NCBI GenBank assembly: GCA_046328525.1
Contig: JAXLWK010000003.1
Span: 1,426,001 to 1,490,000 of the forward strand
Direction: 5' to 3'
Length of the DNA: 64,000 bases
From: JBDHWG01 sp046328525
GTDB taxonomy: Bacteria > Chloroflexota > Anaerolineae > Epilineales > JAHCIE01
Shown here: one piece after another, positions 51,555 through 62,917 of the stretch
Layout of the letters: each line of letters starts with the position of its first letter
Numbering within the stretch: the stretch's first letter is position 1
The notes under the pieces: model-generated
What the model was told of the DNA's origin: nothing
Seen by the model: the letters and a program-made list of their open reading frames with translations, nothing else
Databases searched by the model: none
Position numbers and translations under genes: made by a program

Positions 51555-54500
51555 CTATGGCTGATCCGTGAGCGCAGGCTGGTATTCCACGTGCAGCACC
51601 GGCGGGTGGTTGCCCGCGCCGCCGTCCCAGCCGAAGACCTGCCGCCCCTGCCCGGCCAGCACTTCCCCGTCCAGGCGGAACGACAGCGGCTGCCCGCTGC
51701 GCCCCTGGAGGAGCTTGAGCTGCTCGGCGCTGAACGTGAAGGTGTTCACCCGGCCGACGCCCAGGTCGGCCGTCAGGACGGTGGGCGGAATCGTGGCGTC
51801 CACGGGCGCGGCGCCGGCCGTGTCGAAGGTCAGCCCCGTGAAGCCCGTGTTGACCGATGGGCTGAGCAAGCGCAGGAACCACTGCCCGCTGCCCGGCCAC
51901 AGGCCCCGCGTGTCCTGCCCCGTCACGTCCACCCAGGCGCGTGTCACCTTCGCGTTCGGCGGCAGCGTCAGCGTCGGCGTCTGGAACAGGCCGTAGTAGG
52001 TCAGGCGCAGGTTGACGTCAGCCCCCGACCACAGGATGCCCTGACCAAAGAACGCCTGGCGTCCGTTCAGGCGGCTGGCGTAGCCGGCCAGGGCCGGCGT
52101 CGTCGTCAGTGTCAACGTCCGCGGCGCGGGACTGGTGGCGGTCACGCTGGCGGACGCCTGGGTTGTGCCCGGCCGGTCGGCGCGCGCCAGGGTGGCCGTG
52201 GTCGTGAACACACCGGCGGCCGTTGGGCGGGCGCGGTAGCTCACCGTCTGCGACAGGTAGCGGTTCGCCAGGTTCGGGAAGTCCAGGGTGAGTGTCTGGC
52301 CCTTGACGGGGGCATTGGCGGCGGGTGTCCCGTTGAAGAACCAGCTATTGCCCTGGGTGCCGTCGGCGTTCTCCGCGCCGATGGACGACGGGCTTGGGTC
52401 GCCGCCCATCGTGTCGTACACGAAGTACGTCTCGCCCGTCTCCAGCACCATGACGACCTCGAAGGTGTAGAACTTGTCAGGGATGCTGTACCGCGCGGCC
52501 TCGCGCCACTGCACGATGAGCGCGTGGTTCGCGCCGAACGGCCCGCCGGTGATGGTGTCGGCGTACCAATCGCCGTGGCCCGCCGTGCCGGCGCTCAGGT
52601 CGAGGTCGGCGAAGAACGGCGCGATCATGGGATGCGGCTTCCGCGCCGGGTCCGGCAGGCGGAAGGGGCGGAACTGAACGTCGGCGTCGCTCTGCACGCC
52701 GCCCGGCACGATGTAGCCGTTGGTGACAATGCCGAAGGTGCTGTAGGTCTGACCCAGGTAACGGAAAGGCGGCAGGCCGGTGGGCAGGTCCACGTTGAAG
52801 CCTACGTCGTCGCCCTGGTCGCCCTGGGGTAGCCCTGGCGTTCCCAGCTCGGTCGGCAGGTCAATGAAGCGCAGCGAGGGGCCGCCGGCGGTGCTACTGC
52901 GGAATTCAACGGCCTCGCGCCGTCGCGGAACGGTGAGGTTCGCCGCGATCGTGCGCGACGCGGCGTCGTAGCTGACGCCGTTGAGCGACTCGGGCACGAC
53001 GCGCATGTTGTCCGGCAGCGGCGCCGTGGCGCTGTAAACGCCGGCGGTGTTGTCGAAGTTCGTCACCATCAAGGTGTGGGTCACGGGGCTGCCCGCCTCG
53101 ACTGCGGCGGGCGCGGCGATGAAGGACAGCTCGGTGTCCGCCAGGCGGTTCACCTCCACAGGGATCGCGCCGCTCGCCCCGGTCAGGCCGGGGATCTGCA
53201 ACATGCCCAGGTATGTCTTCCCGCCCTGGCTCACGCCCGAATAGCGCAGGCTGACCGTGGCCGCCTGCCCGGCCTGCACCCCGCCTGAGGGTGGAGTCGC
53301 CTGAAGCGAGCCGCCGCTCTTGACGTTCCAGACGCTCAGGTCGAAGTCGCCGCTGCCCCGGTAGGCGTGGATCCCCACGGCGTACGCGCCAGCGGGCGGG
53401 TTGGTCAGCGTGACCTGGTCGTCCACCGTGAAGCCGCGGCTCTTGCCGACCAGCTCTGTGTCAAAGTCGAAGTGGCCGTCGCCGTTGGCGTCGTAGAACA
53501 CGAACACGTCTACGTCCTGGAGCGTCGGCGAGCCGTTGCTGGTGCGAGCGCGGAAGAGGCCCGTGTCAGTGCCGAGGGTGTAGGTGAACACGCGCCAGCC
53601 GTAAGCCTCGTCTAGTGGGTTCGTCGAGGGGTCGCGGTCCGGGTCCTGGGCAATGCTGACGCGCTGCACGGTCGGCAGCGTCAGGCCGTAGGTCAGCGTG
53701 CTGAGTTGGCCGACATCCACGTTGGGCGTGAACTTGACGGGGTACGTTCCCGTGTCGGCGCGGGTGTCGAAGCTCACCTGGTCGGGTACGCTCGGTCCGA
53801 CCGCCTCGACCCAGGTGATGATGTGGGCGCGGTGCGAGCCGCCCGTCTCAGCGAACTCGATCTGCCCGTCAGTGTAATCCGTCAGGGGCGCGCCGACCAG
53901 GTTGATGCCAATGGTCAGGCTGATGGACGCGCCAGGGGCCAGGGTAAACGTGGCCGGGGTGACGGTCAGGCTCGCGCCCGCCGTCGGCGGCGTGGCGGAG
54001 GTGGCGTAGCTCGCCGGCGTAGCTGCCACGTTCGTCGCCGTGATGACGGTGGTCGTCCGCCCGACGACGCCCGGCACGCCGAGGCTGGGCCGGTCGAAGA
54101 CGAGGCCGGGGTCAATGGCCTTGCCGACGTCCAGGCGGCCCGCCCCCCGGTCGTAGATGCCGGCCGGGGCGCCATCCGGCAGCGTCACGCCCTGGGTCGC
54201 CGCCGTCGTCATCAAGGCCGACTTCACCTGGGCCGGCGTCAGACTTGGGTAGCGCTGGCGCACCAGGGCCGCCGCACCAGCGACGTGGGGCGCGGCCATG
54301 CTCGTGCCGGATTCGAAGGCAAACGGCGCGGGCGACACAGGATTCTGGGGCGAGAATGCCGACAGGATGTTGACGCCGGGCGCTGTCAGATCGGGCTTGA
54401 TGAATTCAGGCCGATAGTTGGGGCCGCGCGAGCTGAAGTCGGCCATGACGTCCGCCGCCGTCGGAGCGGCGCGCGCCGCGCTGAGCGTTGCGAGGGCGTC

Positions 54501-56102
54501 GGGGTGCGCGGCGACGAACGCCTGGAGCTGCACGCCCTGGTCATTCTGAATCTGAACGGTGGGGATGCTGTGCAGGTCCAGCTCAGTATCCGCCTGGCCC
54601 TCGGTGTTATAGAGAACCATGCCGATCGCGCCGCCCGCCTTGACGTTGGCGGACTTGGCGACGCGGGCGACTGTACCGCGCTGCACAAGGACGATCTTGC
54701 CGTCGAACGTGCCGGGCGGGTACGGGTTGAGCGCCTTGCCCGACGTGTCGCCCTGGCTATCGGCCACGCCCTCGGCGTCCACAAAGGGGCCGCTCGCGCC
54801 TGCGCCAATCGAAGCGCCTGTCACCTCCAGCGGCTCGACGCCGGTGGCGGTCAGGCGAACGCTCGCAGTCACAGTGCGCCCCGTCGTCGAGGCGGCGACG
54901 GTGATGACGCCGGGCGTGTTGCCGGGGCGGCCGAGTGTGCCGGCGTCCGGCCCGGAGTTTCCGCCGGAGAAGACGACGACCGCACCGGCCGCGACCGCGT
55001 TCTCGGCGGCAATCGCCGTCGGATCGCCTGTCGGATCGCCGGGGCTGCTGCCCCACGAGTTGGAGATCACGTCGGCGCCGTCGCGCACGGCGTCTTCGAG
55101 GGCAGCGGCCAGGCTCGACGTGGTGCCGCTCGCGCCTCCCGCGCCGTCGGAATACAGGCCCTTGTAGACCATGAGCCACGCCTCAGGCGCGACACCGCTG
55201 ACCTGGGCCGAGTACGCGCCGCTGGTGGCGGTCACGCCGTTGCGGCCGACCGCCGTGGCGGCGGTGTGGCTGCCATGACCGTCAATGTCTATCGGCGTCG
55301 CTTCTTCGGTCGTGCCAGTACCCGTTGGTGGATTGTAGTGGCGCGCGGCGATAATCTTGCCATTGCAGAAGCCGGGCATCGTCTCGCAGTCGCCCTTGGG
55401 CCACGGCCCGCCGGTGGTCGGGTACGCGAAGCCATCGCCGGCGAACATCGGGTTCTCCGGGCGGATGCCTGTGTCAATCACGGCCACCTTGACGCCCTGG
55501 CCGGCGTGCTCGACGCCGCCGAGGGCGGCCCAGGCCGCCGGCGCGTTGATGAGCGGGATACTGGCATCGAGCGTCGGGCGCATCAGGGTGTCGGGGTAGA
55601 TCGCCTTGATGCCGTCCACCTTCTGAAGCGTCTCCAGGTCAGCCGGGCGGAGGGCCATGGACACGCCGTTCAGGACGATGCGGTAGCTGTAGCCGATCCT
55701 GGCCGATGGGACTTTGGCGGCCACGTCGGCCTTGAATTTGGCCTGGGACGCGACCAGGCCGGCCTCATAGGTTTTGGCGCTGGCAGCGCCGAGGTCCAGC
55801 TTGCCGGCAGTCAGGACCGGCGACGCCGAGCGCGCCCCGTATTTGGCGGCGACGGGCGCGTCTTGCAGCTCGACGACGACGCGCACCAGGCCGTCTTTGT
55901 CTGGCTGGAGCTTGTCAAGGCTCGCCACGACGCGCGGCCCGCTGATCTTCACGCCGGGCACGCGCGTCAAGGGCGTCTTGTCACCCGGGACGGGGGTTTT
56001 GGGGCGGGGGGGGGGCGGGTCGGCAGCGCCTGTACCCGCCGTCACAAGCACGAGCAACATTACCGCCAACAGCGCAGCTACTCGCAAGGCTATGCGGCGC
56101 AT
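51555..56102 (-). CDS. Giant subtilisin-like (S8) secreted protease
   Basis: A 1515-residue exported protease. Signal peptide 1-27; an I9-like propeptide region to about 180. The catalytic triad is Asp210 (VAVIDTGI), His276 (DGHGSHT) and Ser601 (SGTSMAAPHVAG), with the oxyanion Asn382 in SGGNSG. A protease-associated (PA) insertion lies at about 410-555. The C-terminal 850 residues are a string of beta domains, ending in a module near 1320-1515 that resembles the end of the secreted protein at 60529-62730 (FGWDGGAG). It probably cleaves extracellular proteins and stays with the surface. The start ATG follows AAGGAG. Confidence 0.92.
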   Translation of the reverse strand: MRRIALRVAALLAVMLLVLVTAGTGAADPPPPRPKTPVPGDKTPLTRVPGVKISGPRVVASLDKLQPDKDGLVRVVVELQDAPVAAKYGARSASPVLTAGKLDLGAASAKTYEAGLVASQAKFKADVAAKVPSARIGYSYRIVLNGVSMALRPADLETLQKVDGIKAIYPDTLMRPTLDASIPLINAPAAWAALGGVEHAGQGVKVAVIDTGIRPENPMFAGDGFAYPTTGGPWPKGDCETMPGFCNGKIIAARHYNPPTGTGTTEEATPIDIDGHGSHTAATAVGRNGVTATSGAYSAQVSGVAPEAWLMVYKGLYSDGAGGASGTTSSLAAALEDAVRDGADVISNSWGSSPGDPTGDPTAIAAENAVAAGAVVVFSGGNSGPDAGTLGRPGNTPGVITVAASTTGRTVTASVRLTATGVEPLEVTGASIGAGASGPFVDAEGVADSQGDTSGKALNPYPPGTFDGKIVLVQRGTVARVAKSANVKAGGAIGMVLYNTEGQADTELDLHSIPTVQIQNDQGVQLQAFVAAHPDALATLSAARAAPTAADVMADFSSRGPNYRPEFIKPDLTAPGVNILSAFSPQNPVSPAPFAFESGTSMAAPHVAGAAALVRQRYPSLTPAQVKSALMTTAATQGVTLPDGAPAGIYDRGAGRLDVGKAIDPGLVFDRPSLGVPGVVGRTTTVITATNVAATPASYATSATPPTAGASLTVTPATFTLAPGASISLTIGINLVGAPLTDYTDGQIEFAETGGSHRAHIITWVEAVGPSVPDQVSFDTRADTGTYPVKFTPNVDVGQLSTLTYGLTLPTVQRVSIAQDPDRDPSTNPLDEAYGWRVFTYTLGTDTGLFRARTSNGSPTLQDVDVFVFYDANGDGHFDFDTELVGKSRGFTVDDQVTLTNPPAGAYAVGIHAYRGSGDFDLSVWNVKSGGSLQATPPSGGVQAGQAATVSLRYSGVSQGGKTYLGMLQIPGLTGASGAIPVEVNRLADTELSFIAAPAAVEAGSPVTHTLMVTNFDNTAGVYSATAPLPDNMRVVPESLNGVSYDAASRTIAANLTVPRRREAVEFRSSTAGGPSLRFIDLPTELGTPGLPQGDQGDDVGFNVDLPTGLPPFRYLGQTYSTFGIVTNGYIVPGGVQSDADVQFRPFRLPDPARKPHPMIAPFFADLDLSAGTAGHGDWYADTITGGPFGANHALIVQWREAARYSIPDKFYTFEVVMVLETGETYFVYDTMGGDPSPSSIGAENADGTQGNSWFFNGTPAANAPVKGQTLTLDFPNLANRYLSQTVSYRARPTAAGVFTTTATLARADRPGTTQASASVTATSPAPRTLTLTTTPALAGYASRLNGRQAFFGQGILWSGADVNLRLTYYGLFQTPTLTLPPNAKVTRAWVDVTGQDTRGLWPGSGQWFLRLLSPSVNTGFTGLTFDTAGAAPVDATIPPTVLTADLGVGRVNTFTFSAEQLKLLQGRSGQPLSFRLDGEVLAGQGRQVFGWDGGAGNHPPVLHVEYQPALTDQP

Positions 56103-56398
56103 TCCATGCTCCTTCTAGAAAAGGGGAAGTCGCTGAGTCGCTGAGATGCGGCGGGGGGACAGGGCCGCGGGGCGAGCCAGTACGGATACAATGTGCGTTT
56201 CGTAGTGACGACTTTAGTCGTTCTGCGACCGCAAGAGCGACTGGAAGTCGCCACTACATGTCTCGCATCGAACGGATACGGTGTACGTTTCGTAGTGACG
56301 ACTTTAGTCGTTCTGCGACCGCAAGAGCGACTGGAAGTCGCCACTACATGTCTCTCAGCATAGGTGTCACCACATGCAGGTTTCAGCTTGGGATCCGC
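56103..56398. other. Intergenic region of 296 bp
   Basis: No gene is seen. Most of it is a tandem duplication (period 90 bp, 56183-56354) that carries palindromic repeat units; the rest shows nothing recognisable. Confidence 0.6.
56183..56354. repeat. Tandem 90-bp duplication containing TAGTGACGACTTTAGTCGTT elements
   Basis: Unit one is 56183-56272 and unit two begins at 56273, almost identical. Each has the palindromic core TAGTGACGACTTTAGTCGTT, then TCTGCGACCGCAAGAGCG, ACTGGAAGTCGCCACTACATG. The outer CGTAGTG.. and ..CACTAC arms pair, so each unit is itself a larger hairpin. Same family as 8644-8729. Confidence 0.85.
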
Positions 56399-58048
<1,650 letters not shown>

Positions 58049-58182
58049 CGTTGCCTCCTCCTGCTCATGGGTGGTCTATCAGTGGGAGCGACGCCCCCGG
58101 TGTCGTGGGCAAGGGCACAGTTGAGCAACATTTTAGTCTCAGTGCCCAATTCGCGCAACCTCTACGCGGACGCGCGCCGAAG

Positions 58183-58211
58183 TTGATTCTCACCGCGGGA
58201 CGGGCTAAACT
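58183..58211 (+). promoter_or_regulatory. Promoter of the GT9-heptose kinase genes
   Basis: TTGATT, 17 bp spacer, TAAACT, with expected start near 58218; GAGGAG lies just before ATG 58230. Confidence 0.5.
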
Positions 58212-58229
58212 TCTGGCCCTGAGGAGCGC

Positions 58230-59378
58230 ATGCCCGTAACCCGCCTGCTCGCCATCAAGCTCGCCGACATCGGCGACGTCATTCTGACCACGCCCGCGCT
58301 GCGTACCCTGCGCGCCGCCCTGCCCGACGCTCGCATCGCCTATCTCACGTCGCCCAACGGCGCCGCCGCCCTGCGCGGCTCCTCCTTGGTGGACGATGTG
58401 CTGACGTTCGAGAAGGGGCGCTTCGACAAGGTGCGCGGCGTGGCGGACCCTTCGGGCGCGGCGGCGATTGTCGGCTTTGCCGCCGACCTGCGCCGCCAAC
58501 GCTACGACGCCGTCCTGCTGTTTCACCACCTGACCACGGCGTGGGGCGCGGCGAAGTTCAATGGGCTGCTGGCGGCGAGTGGCGCGCCGATCCGCGCCGG
58601 CATTGACAACGGGCGCGGCCGGCTGCTGACCCACCGCGTCGCCGACCAGGGCTTTGGCGTCTATCACGAGGTCGAGTACGCCCTCCAGGTGGCGCAGACC
58701 GTTGTCGGCGACAGCGGCCCCCTCGACCGTCGCCTCGACTTCCCCATCCCCGACACTGCCGACGCCCACGCCGAGCGCCTCATGGCGGCGCTGCCCCCGC
58801 CGTCCACCCCGCGAGTCGCCATATTCCCCGGCTCCGGCGGCTATAGCCTGGCGCGGCGCTGGCCGGCGCGTGACTTTGCCCACGTCGCCGATGCCCTGCA
58901 GCGGCGCGGCATGGCGGTGGTGCTGGTCGGGCGGGCGAGCGACGATACCGGCCGGGTGCGGGCGGCGATGACGACGACGCCGGCGCTGGACCTGACGGAC
59001 AAGACCGATCTGCCGACGCTGGGCGGCGTGCTGCGCCGTGTGGATGTGCTGGTGACGAACGACGGCGGCCCGATGCACATGGCCGCCGCCGTCGGCACGC
59101 CCGTGGTGGCCGTGTTCGGCCTGTCGAACGACAGGGCCTACGGGCCGTGGGAGGATGAGCGGCCGCCGCGGCTGTGGCCGCCGCGCGCCCCCGCGCCAAC
59201 GTTGCCCTCGCGCCACACCGTCGTCAAGCTCGACCTCAACTGCATGCCGTGTTTCTACCGCGGCCTGCGCCTGGGCGCGCCCCAGGGCTGCCCAACCCGG
59301 GAGTGCCTCGAATTGCTGTCGCCCGCCCTGGTGCTCGGCGCGGTCGAGGCGAGCCTGGCCGCTCAGAGGACGCATTGA
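58230..59378 (+). CDS. Glycosyltransferase family 9 (ADP-heptose:LPS heptosyltransferase-like)
   Basis: A 382-residue GT-B enzyme of family 9. N-terminal LLAIKLADIGDVILTTPALRTLR, C-terminal donor-site motifs AIFPGSGGYSLARRWPARDFAHVADAL and VTNDGGPMHMAAAVGTPVVAVFG. GT9 enzymes usually add L-glycero-D-manno-heptose from ADP-heptose. Downstream genes encode a heptose-kinase-like and an RfaE2-like protein, so an ADP-heptose-type donor fits. The stop is 1 nt before the kinase ATG. Confidence 0.9.
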   Translation: MPVTRLLAIKLADIGDVILTTPALRTLRAALPDARIAYLTSPNGAAALRGSSLVDDVLTFEKGRFDKVRGVADPSGAAAIVGFAADLRRQRYDAVLLFHHLTTAWGAAKFNGLLAASGAPIRAGIDNGRGRLLTHRVADQGFGVYHEVEYALQVAQTVVGDSGPLDRRLDFPIPDTADAHAERLMAALPPPSTPRVAIFPGSGGYSLARRWPARDFAHVADALQRRGMAVVLVGRASDDTGRVRAAMTTTPALDLTDKTDLPTLGGVLRRVDVLVTNDGGPMHMAAAVGTPVVAVFGLSNDRAYGPWEDERPPRLWPPRAPAPTLPSRHTVVKLDLNCMPCFYRGLRLGAPQGCPTRECLELLSPALVLGAVEASLAAQRTH

Positions 59379-59379
59379 G

Positions 59380-60375
59380 ATGGACGCCATGCGCGACGAC
59401 TTGTTGGCCCTCATCCCCCGCCTTGCCACGCTTCGGATCGCCGTCCTCGGCGACGTGTTCCTGGACGAGTACCTCGTCGGGCGCGTCGAGCGCGTGTCGC
59501 GCGAAGCGCCGATCCCGGTGCTGGAGTTCAAGCGCCGCTTCACCCTGGCGGGTGGCAGCGCGAATCCCGCCCACACTGCCGTCGCACTCGGCGCGCGGGT
59601 GTCGGTCATCGGGCTGGTGGGGGCGGACGCAGCGGCGGCCGAGCTGCGCGAGCGGCTGACCCTCAGCGGCATCGGCGACGGCCTGGTGGCAGACGACAGC
59701 CGTTGCACAACCGTCAAAACGCGGGTCCTGGCGGAGGGCATGCTGGTCTTTCCGCAGCAGGTCGCGCGGCTGGACCGGCTCTCCCGCGCCCCCGCCCAGG
59801 GCGATGTCGAGACGGCCCTGGTGCGCGGCGTCGAGCGGCTCATCCCGACGGTGGACGCGGTCCTCGTCTCCGACTACAAGACCGGCGTCGTGACGGAGCC
59901 GGTCGTCGAGGCGTGCCGCGTGTCGGCGCACGCCCACGGCAAGCTCCTGGCCGTCGATTCCCAGGGCGACCTGCCGAAGTTTCGCGGCTTCGATCTCGTG
60001 CGCGCTGGCGCGCGCGACGCCGCCGCCAGCCTGGGCCGCAGCCTTGACGGCGAGGCCAACTACGAGGCGGCGACACGGGGGCTGGTGGCGGAGCTGGGCG
60101 CGCGCGTCGTCACCATCGGCCGCGCCGAGGAAGGGCTGTCGGTCGGCTGGCAGGATGGCTACGTCCACCTGCCAGCCATCAACAAGACCGAGGTGTACGA
60201 CGTCACCGGCGCGGGTGACACCCAGGCCGCGACCCTGGCGCTGGCGCTGGCAGCGGGGGCGACCCCGCTCCAGGCGGCCATGCTCGGCAACTACGCGGCC
60301 GGCCTGGTTATTCGGAAGCTGGGCAACGCCGTGCCGACACCGGATGAGCTGGCCTGGGCCATCGAACACTGGTAG
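59380..60375 (+). CDS. PfkB-family kinase, RfaE1/HldE-N-like (heptose-7-phosphate kinase)
   Basis: A 331-residue PfkB (ribokinase-fold) kinase. Conserved parts are VLGDVFLDEYLVGRVERVSREAPIPVLEF (the last part is typical of RfaE domain I), GGSANPAHTAVALGARV, VLVSDYKTGVVTE and the anion-hole signature DVTGAGDTQAA. The family phosphorylates D-glycero-D-manno-heptose-7-phosphate at C1. It starts 1 nt after GT9, with AGAGGA upstream. The partner nucleotidyltransferase is a separate gene at 62918, not fused as in HldE of enteric bacteria. Confidence 0.88.
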   Translation: MDAMRDDLLALIPRLATLRIAVLGDVFLDEYLVGRVERVSREAPIPVLEFKRRFTLAGGSANPAHTAVALGARVSVIGLVGADAAAAELRERLTLSGIGDGLVADDSRCTTVKTRVLAEGMLVFPQQVARLDRLSRAPAQGDVETALVRGVERLIPTVDAVLVSDYKTGVVTEPVVEACRVSAHAHGKLLAVDSQGDLPKFRGFDLVRAGARDAAASLGRSLDGEANYEAATRGLVAELGARVVTIGRAEEGLSVGWQDGYVHLPAINKTEVYDVTGAGDTQAATLALALAAGATPLQAAMLGNYAAGLVIRKLGNAVPTPDELAWAIEHW

Positions 60376-60528
60376 GGCGAGAGCGGCAGAGAAAATGGGC
60401 GGCTGCGCGCCTGGCCCATACCTCCGCTCCTCGTTCATACGTCTTCATATACAGAGAACATCCACAGACTGCATCGCGGCCCGCATCTTACCGGCCGCAG
60501 CATGCGATACGATCGTGAGGAGGGTCCC

Positions 60529-62730
60529 ATGCGCCGTTGGCTGCTTGCTGCCACAAGCCTCGGCCTGTTGTTTGTCCTGGCATTTGCCGTCGGAACGCGG
60601 AGTAGCGACGCTGCGCCCGCCAATGGGCCGAGCGCCGCGCCCCGCGTCGCCTTGCCCGCCATTGACCTGACCGGCGGAACATCCACAACGCTGTCCATCC
60701 AGAACCTCGGCGCGACCGATGCCGTGGCCGTGCTGGAGTTGTACGCGCCGTCGGCAGACCAATGCTCCGGCGTCGCGCCCGAGCCTGTCTCGCGCGTCTG
60801 CCTCGGCGCGCTGAAGCCGTCGCAGACCCGGCAGGTCATCAGCTTCAACGTGCCACAGGGCATCTACAGCGGCTACGTCGTCGCCTACACGGACTGCCCG
60901 GCCGCCGGCGGTGTCCCGTCGGAGACCCCGCTGGCCGTCGTCGCCCAGCGTCAGGTTCGTCTCGGCGCGTCTCCGTCGGCCCCGACCACCGTCAGCGCCT
61001 ACGCCGGCCAGACGGCCGACGCCGCCGCCTACGATCCGGCCGTGGAGCGCTACGTGTACTACGCGCCCCAGGTGCGCGCCGAGACCCAGAGTGACACCGC
61101 CATCAGCATCCAGAACCTCGGCGCGAGTTGCGCCACCGTGGACATCCAGTTCTGGTCCGAATCCCTCGGCGACTCGGCGAGCTGCACCGAGGCGGCGGCC
61201 GTCAAGACGGTGACGGTCGCGCCGGGCGCCGCGCTGCGCCTCTCGCCGCGCGATGTCGGCCTGACCACGTTCTACGGCAGCGCCCACCTGGCCGCCACGC
61301 AACCGCTCGCCGCGACGGTGGATGTCATGCTGAACGACAACCGCCAGATGATGACGTACACCGTTCTCCCGCGCGCGGCGCGCTACATCTTGCCCCTCGT
61401 CCTGCAGAACCAGTCCAACGCCACAGACAGGTGGTCCACGGTGCTGAAGCTCCAGAACCCCAGCACCGTCGAGAACCGCCTGGTGAGCGAGCGTCTGTTC
61501 GACCTGAACGGGGCGACGGCCAGCAGCTCCGCCTCCCAGCGCCTCTGCACCGGCTCCTCGCGGCTCATCGAGGTCAACGGCCTCGTGCAGCAGTCCGACT
61601 TCGTGGGCAGCGGCGACGCGCTAGACGGCCCCGCTGTCGCCCAGCTCAGCAACTTTGGGCTGGACCAGTTCGACGGCTACAGCGGTGTCACGCCCGACCA
61701 GACGGCCCCGCGCCTGGCCGTCCCCATCCTGCGGCGGGTCGTCGTCAGCGACACGGTGACGCTGCGCTCCCAGGTCGCCGTCCGCAACGCTGACCCGGCT
61801 ACAGGTGTGGATGTCGCCCTGGCGCTGTACAACGAGGATGGCGTCCTGGTAGACACCGAGATCGAGCGCGTTGCGCCAAACGGCGGCGTTCTGTTCGACC
61901 TGGGCGGGCTTCGCTACCTCGGCCCCGGCTGGCGCGGCTCGGGTGTGATCTCCGCCGTCGGCGCGAACGCCCAGAACGCCCACCTTGCCGCCGTCGTCCT
62001 CGACCGCAGCACGGTCGCCGGCTCGGACCAGTCGCGCGCCTACGTCGCGCCGGCCATTCCGCTGCCCACCGCCACGCCGACGCCGACCGCGACATCCACC
62101 GCCACCCGCACACCGACGGCCACCGCCACGCCGACGGCGACGCCGACGCCGCTCACGACAAGCGTCGCCCTGACGCCGCCGCCCAACTCGGCGGGCTACG
62201 TCGTGAACAAGTCGCCAAACACGAACTACTTCGTGAACGCGGATGTCTTCGCCGGCTCGGACTTCCGGCCGTCCCGCCCGGTCATCTGGATCGGCGGCAT
62301 CCAGTTCGATCTGTCCAGTCTGCCGGCCGGCGCCACCGTCACCGCGGCGCAGCTCCAGCTGACCGGCCGCACCAGCTACAACCTGGACGGCGTCATCGGC
62401 ATGCGCTGGCAGGTGCAGATGCTCGACGCCAGCGTGGACGCCGGCTGGACGAGCATCGGCTACATTCAGCTGGCCCAGGCGACTGTTGTCGCCACACTGA
62501 CCCCGGACGTGGGCAAGGCGGACATCGGGCCGAATGCGGTCAACGTCTTCACCTTCACACCCGACGGGATGGCGAAGCTGCAAGAGCGGCTCAAGACGAC
62601 CGGACGCGTGTCCCTGCGCGTCGTGGCGACTGACGCGCCCTACGGCCTGTGGTCCGTGTTCGGCTGGTACGGTGGTCCGGCCCTGAACAGCGCCGCCACG
62701 ACCCCGACGCTGACGCTGACGTATCGGTAG
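60529..62730 (+). CDS. Large secreted protein with Pro/Thr linker and C-terminal beta module
   Basis: A 733-residue exported protein. Signal peptide 1-31 (MRRWLLAATSLGLLFVLAFA). Two related beta domains at about 40-160 and 170-290 share ISIQNLGA- and STTLSIQNLGA-type segments; further beta domains run to 520. A PTATPTPTATST stalk (about 515-545) leads to a C-terminal module of about 190 residues with VIWIGGIQFDLSSLPAGA and FGWYGGPALN, also found at the end of the S8 protease. It looks like a surface or matrix adhesin; function unknown. ATG 60529 follows GAGGAGGG. Confidence 0.7.
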   Translation: MRRWLLAATSLGLLFVLAFAVGTRSSDAAPANGPSAAPRVALPAIDLTGGTSTTLSIQNLGATDAVAVLELYAPSADQCSGVAPEPVSRVCLGALKPSQTRQVISFNVPQGIYSGYVVAYTDCPAAGGVPSETPLAVVAQRQVRLGASPSAPTTVSAYAGQTADAAAYDPAVERYVYYAPQVRAETQSDTAISIQNLGASCATVDIQFWSESLGDSASCTEAAAVKTVTVAPGAALRLSPRDVGLTTFYGSAHLAATQPLAATVDVMLNDNRQMMTYTVLPRAARYILPLVLQNQSNATDRWSTVLKLQNPSTVENRLVSERLFDLNGATASSSASQRLCTGSSRLIEVNGLVQQSDFVGSGDALDGPAVAQLSNFGLDQFDGYSGVTPDQTAPRLAVPILRRVVVSDTVTLRSQVAVRNADPATGVDVALALYNEDGVLVDTEIERVAPNGGVLFDLGGLRYLGPGWRGSGVISAVGANAQNAHLAAVVLDRSTVAGSDQSRAYVAPAIPLPTATPTPTATSTATRTPTATATPTATPTPLTTSVALTPPPNSAGYVVNKSPNTNYFVNADVFAGSDFRPSRPVIWIGGIQFDLSSLPAGATVTAAQLQLTGRTSYNLDGVIGMRWQVQMLDASVDAGWTSIGYIQLAQATVVATLTPDVGKADIGPNAVNVFTFTPDGMAKLQERLKTTGRVSLRVVATDAPYGLWSVFGWYGGPALNSAATTPTLTLTYR

Positions 62731-62770
62731 GGGTATGTTACACAAGGTGGCGAGAATGTAGTGGCGGTGG

Positions 62771-62797
62771 TAGGGGCAGGTTTGAAACCTGCCCCTA
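62771..62797. repeat. GGGGCAGGTTT palindromic repeat, copy after the secreted-protein gene
   Basis: A perfect 13+13 inverted repeat around one centre base: TAGGGGCAGGTTT, then G, then AAACCTGCCCCTA. Same family as 51478-51544 with C-G swaps kept in both arms, so pairing is conserved. Confidence 0.85.
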
Positions 62798-62838
62798 TCC
62801 CAGCGTTAGCGGTACATCGGTAGTCATGTGTTCCACAC

Positions 62839-62872
62839 GCCCACGGCGCACTCGCGGCCCGTGGGCTTTTTT
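62839..62872 (+). terminator. Rho-independent terminator
   Basis: GCCCACGG and CCGTGGGC stem with a 12-nt loop, followed directly by TTTTTT. It lies 109 nt after the stop of the secreted-protein gene and 46 nt before the next ATG. Confidence 0.85.
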
Positions 62873-62917
62873 GCGCCTTGCGCCTCCCGCGCCTAGAATA
62901 AGCCGTTGGGAGGCGGC

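Noticed and set aside
53706..56144. 812-residue plus-strand open frame opposite the S8 protease
   Set aside because: Shadow of the protease gene; no domain or ribosome binding site.
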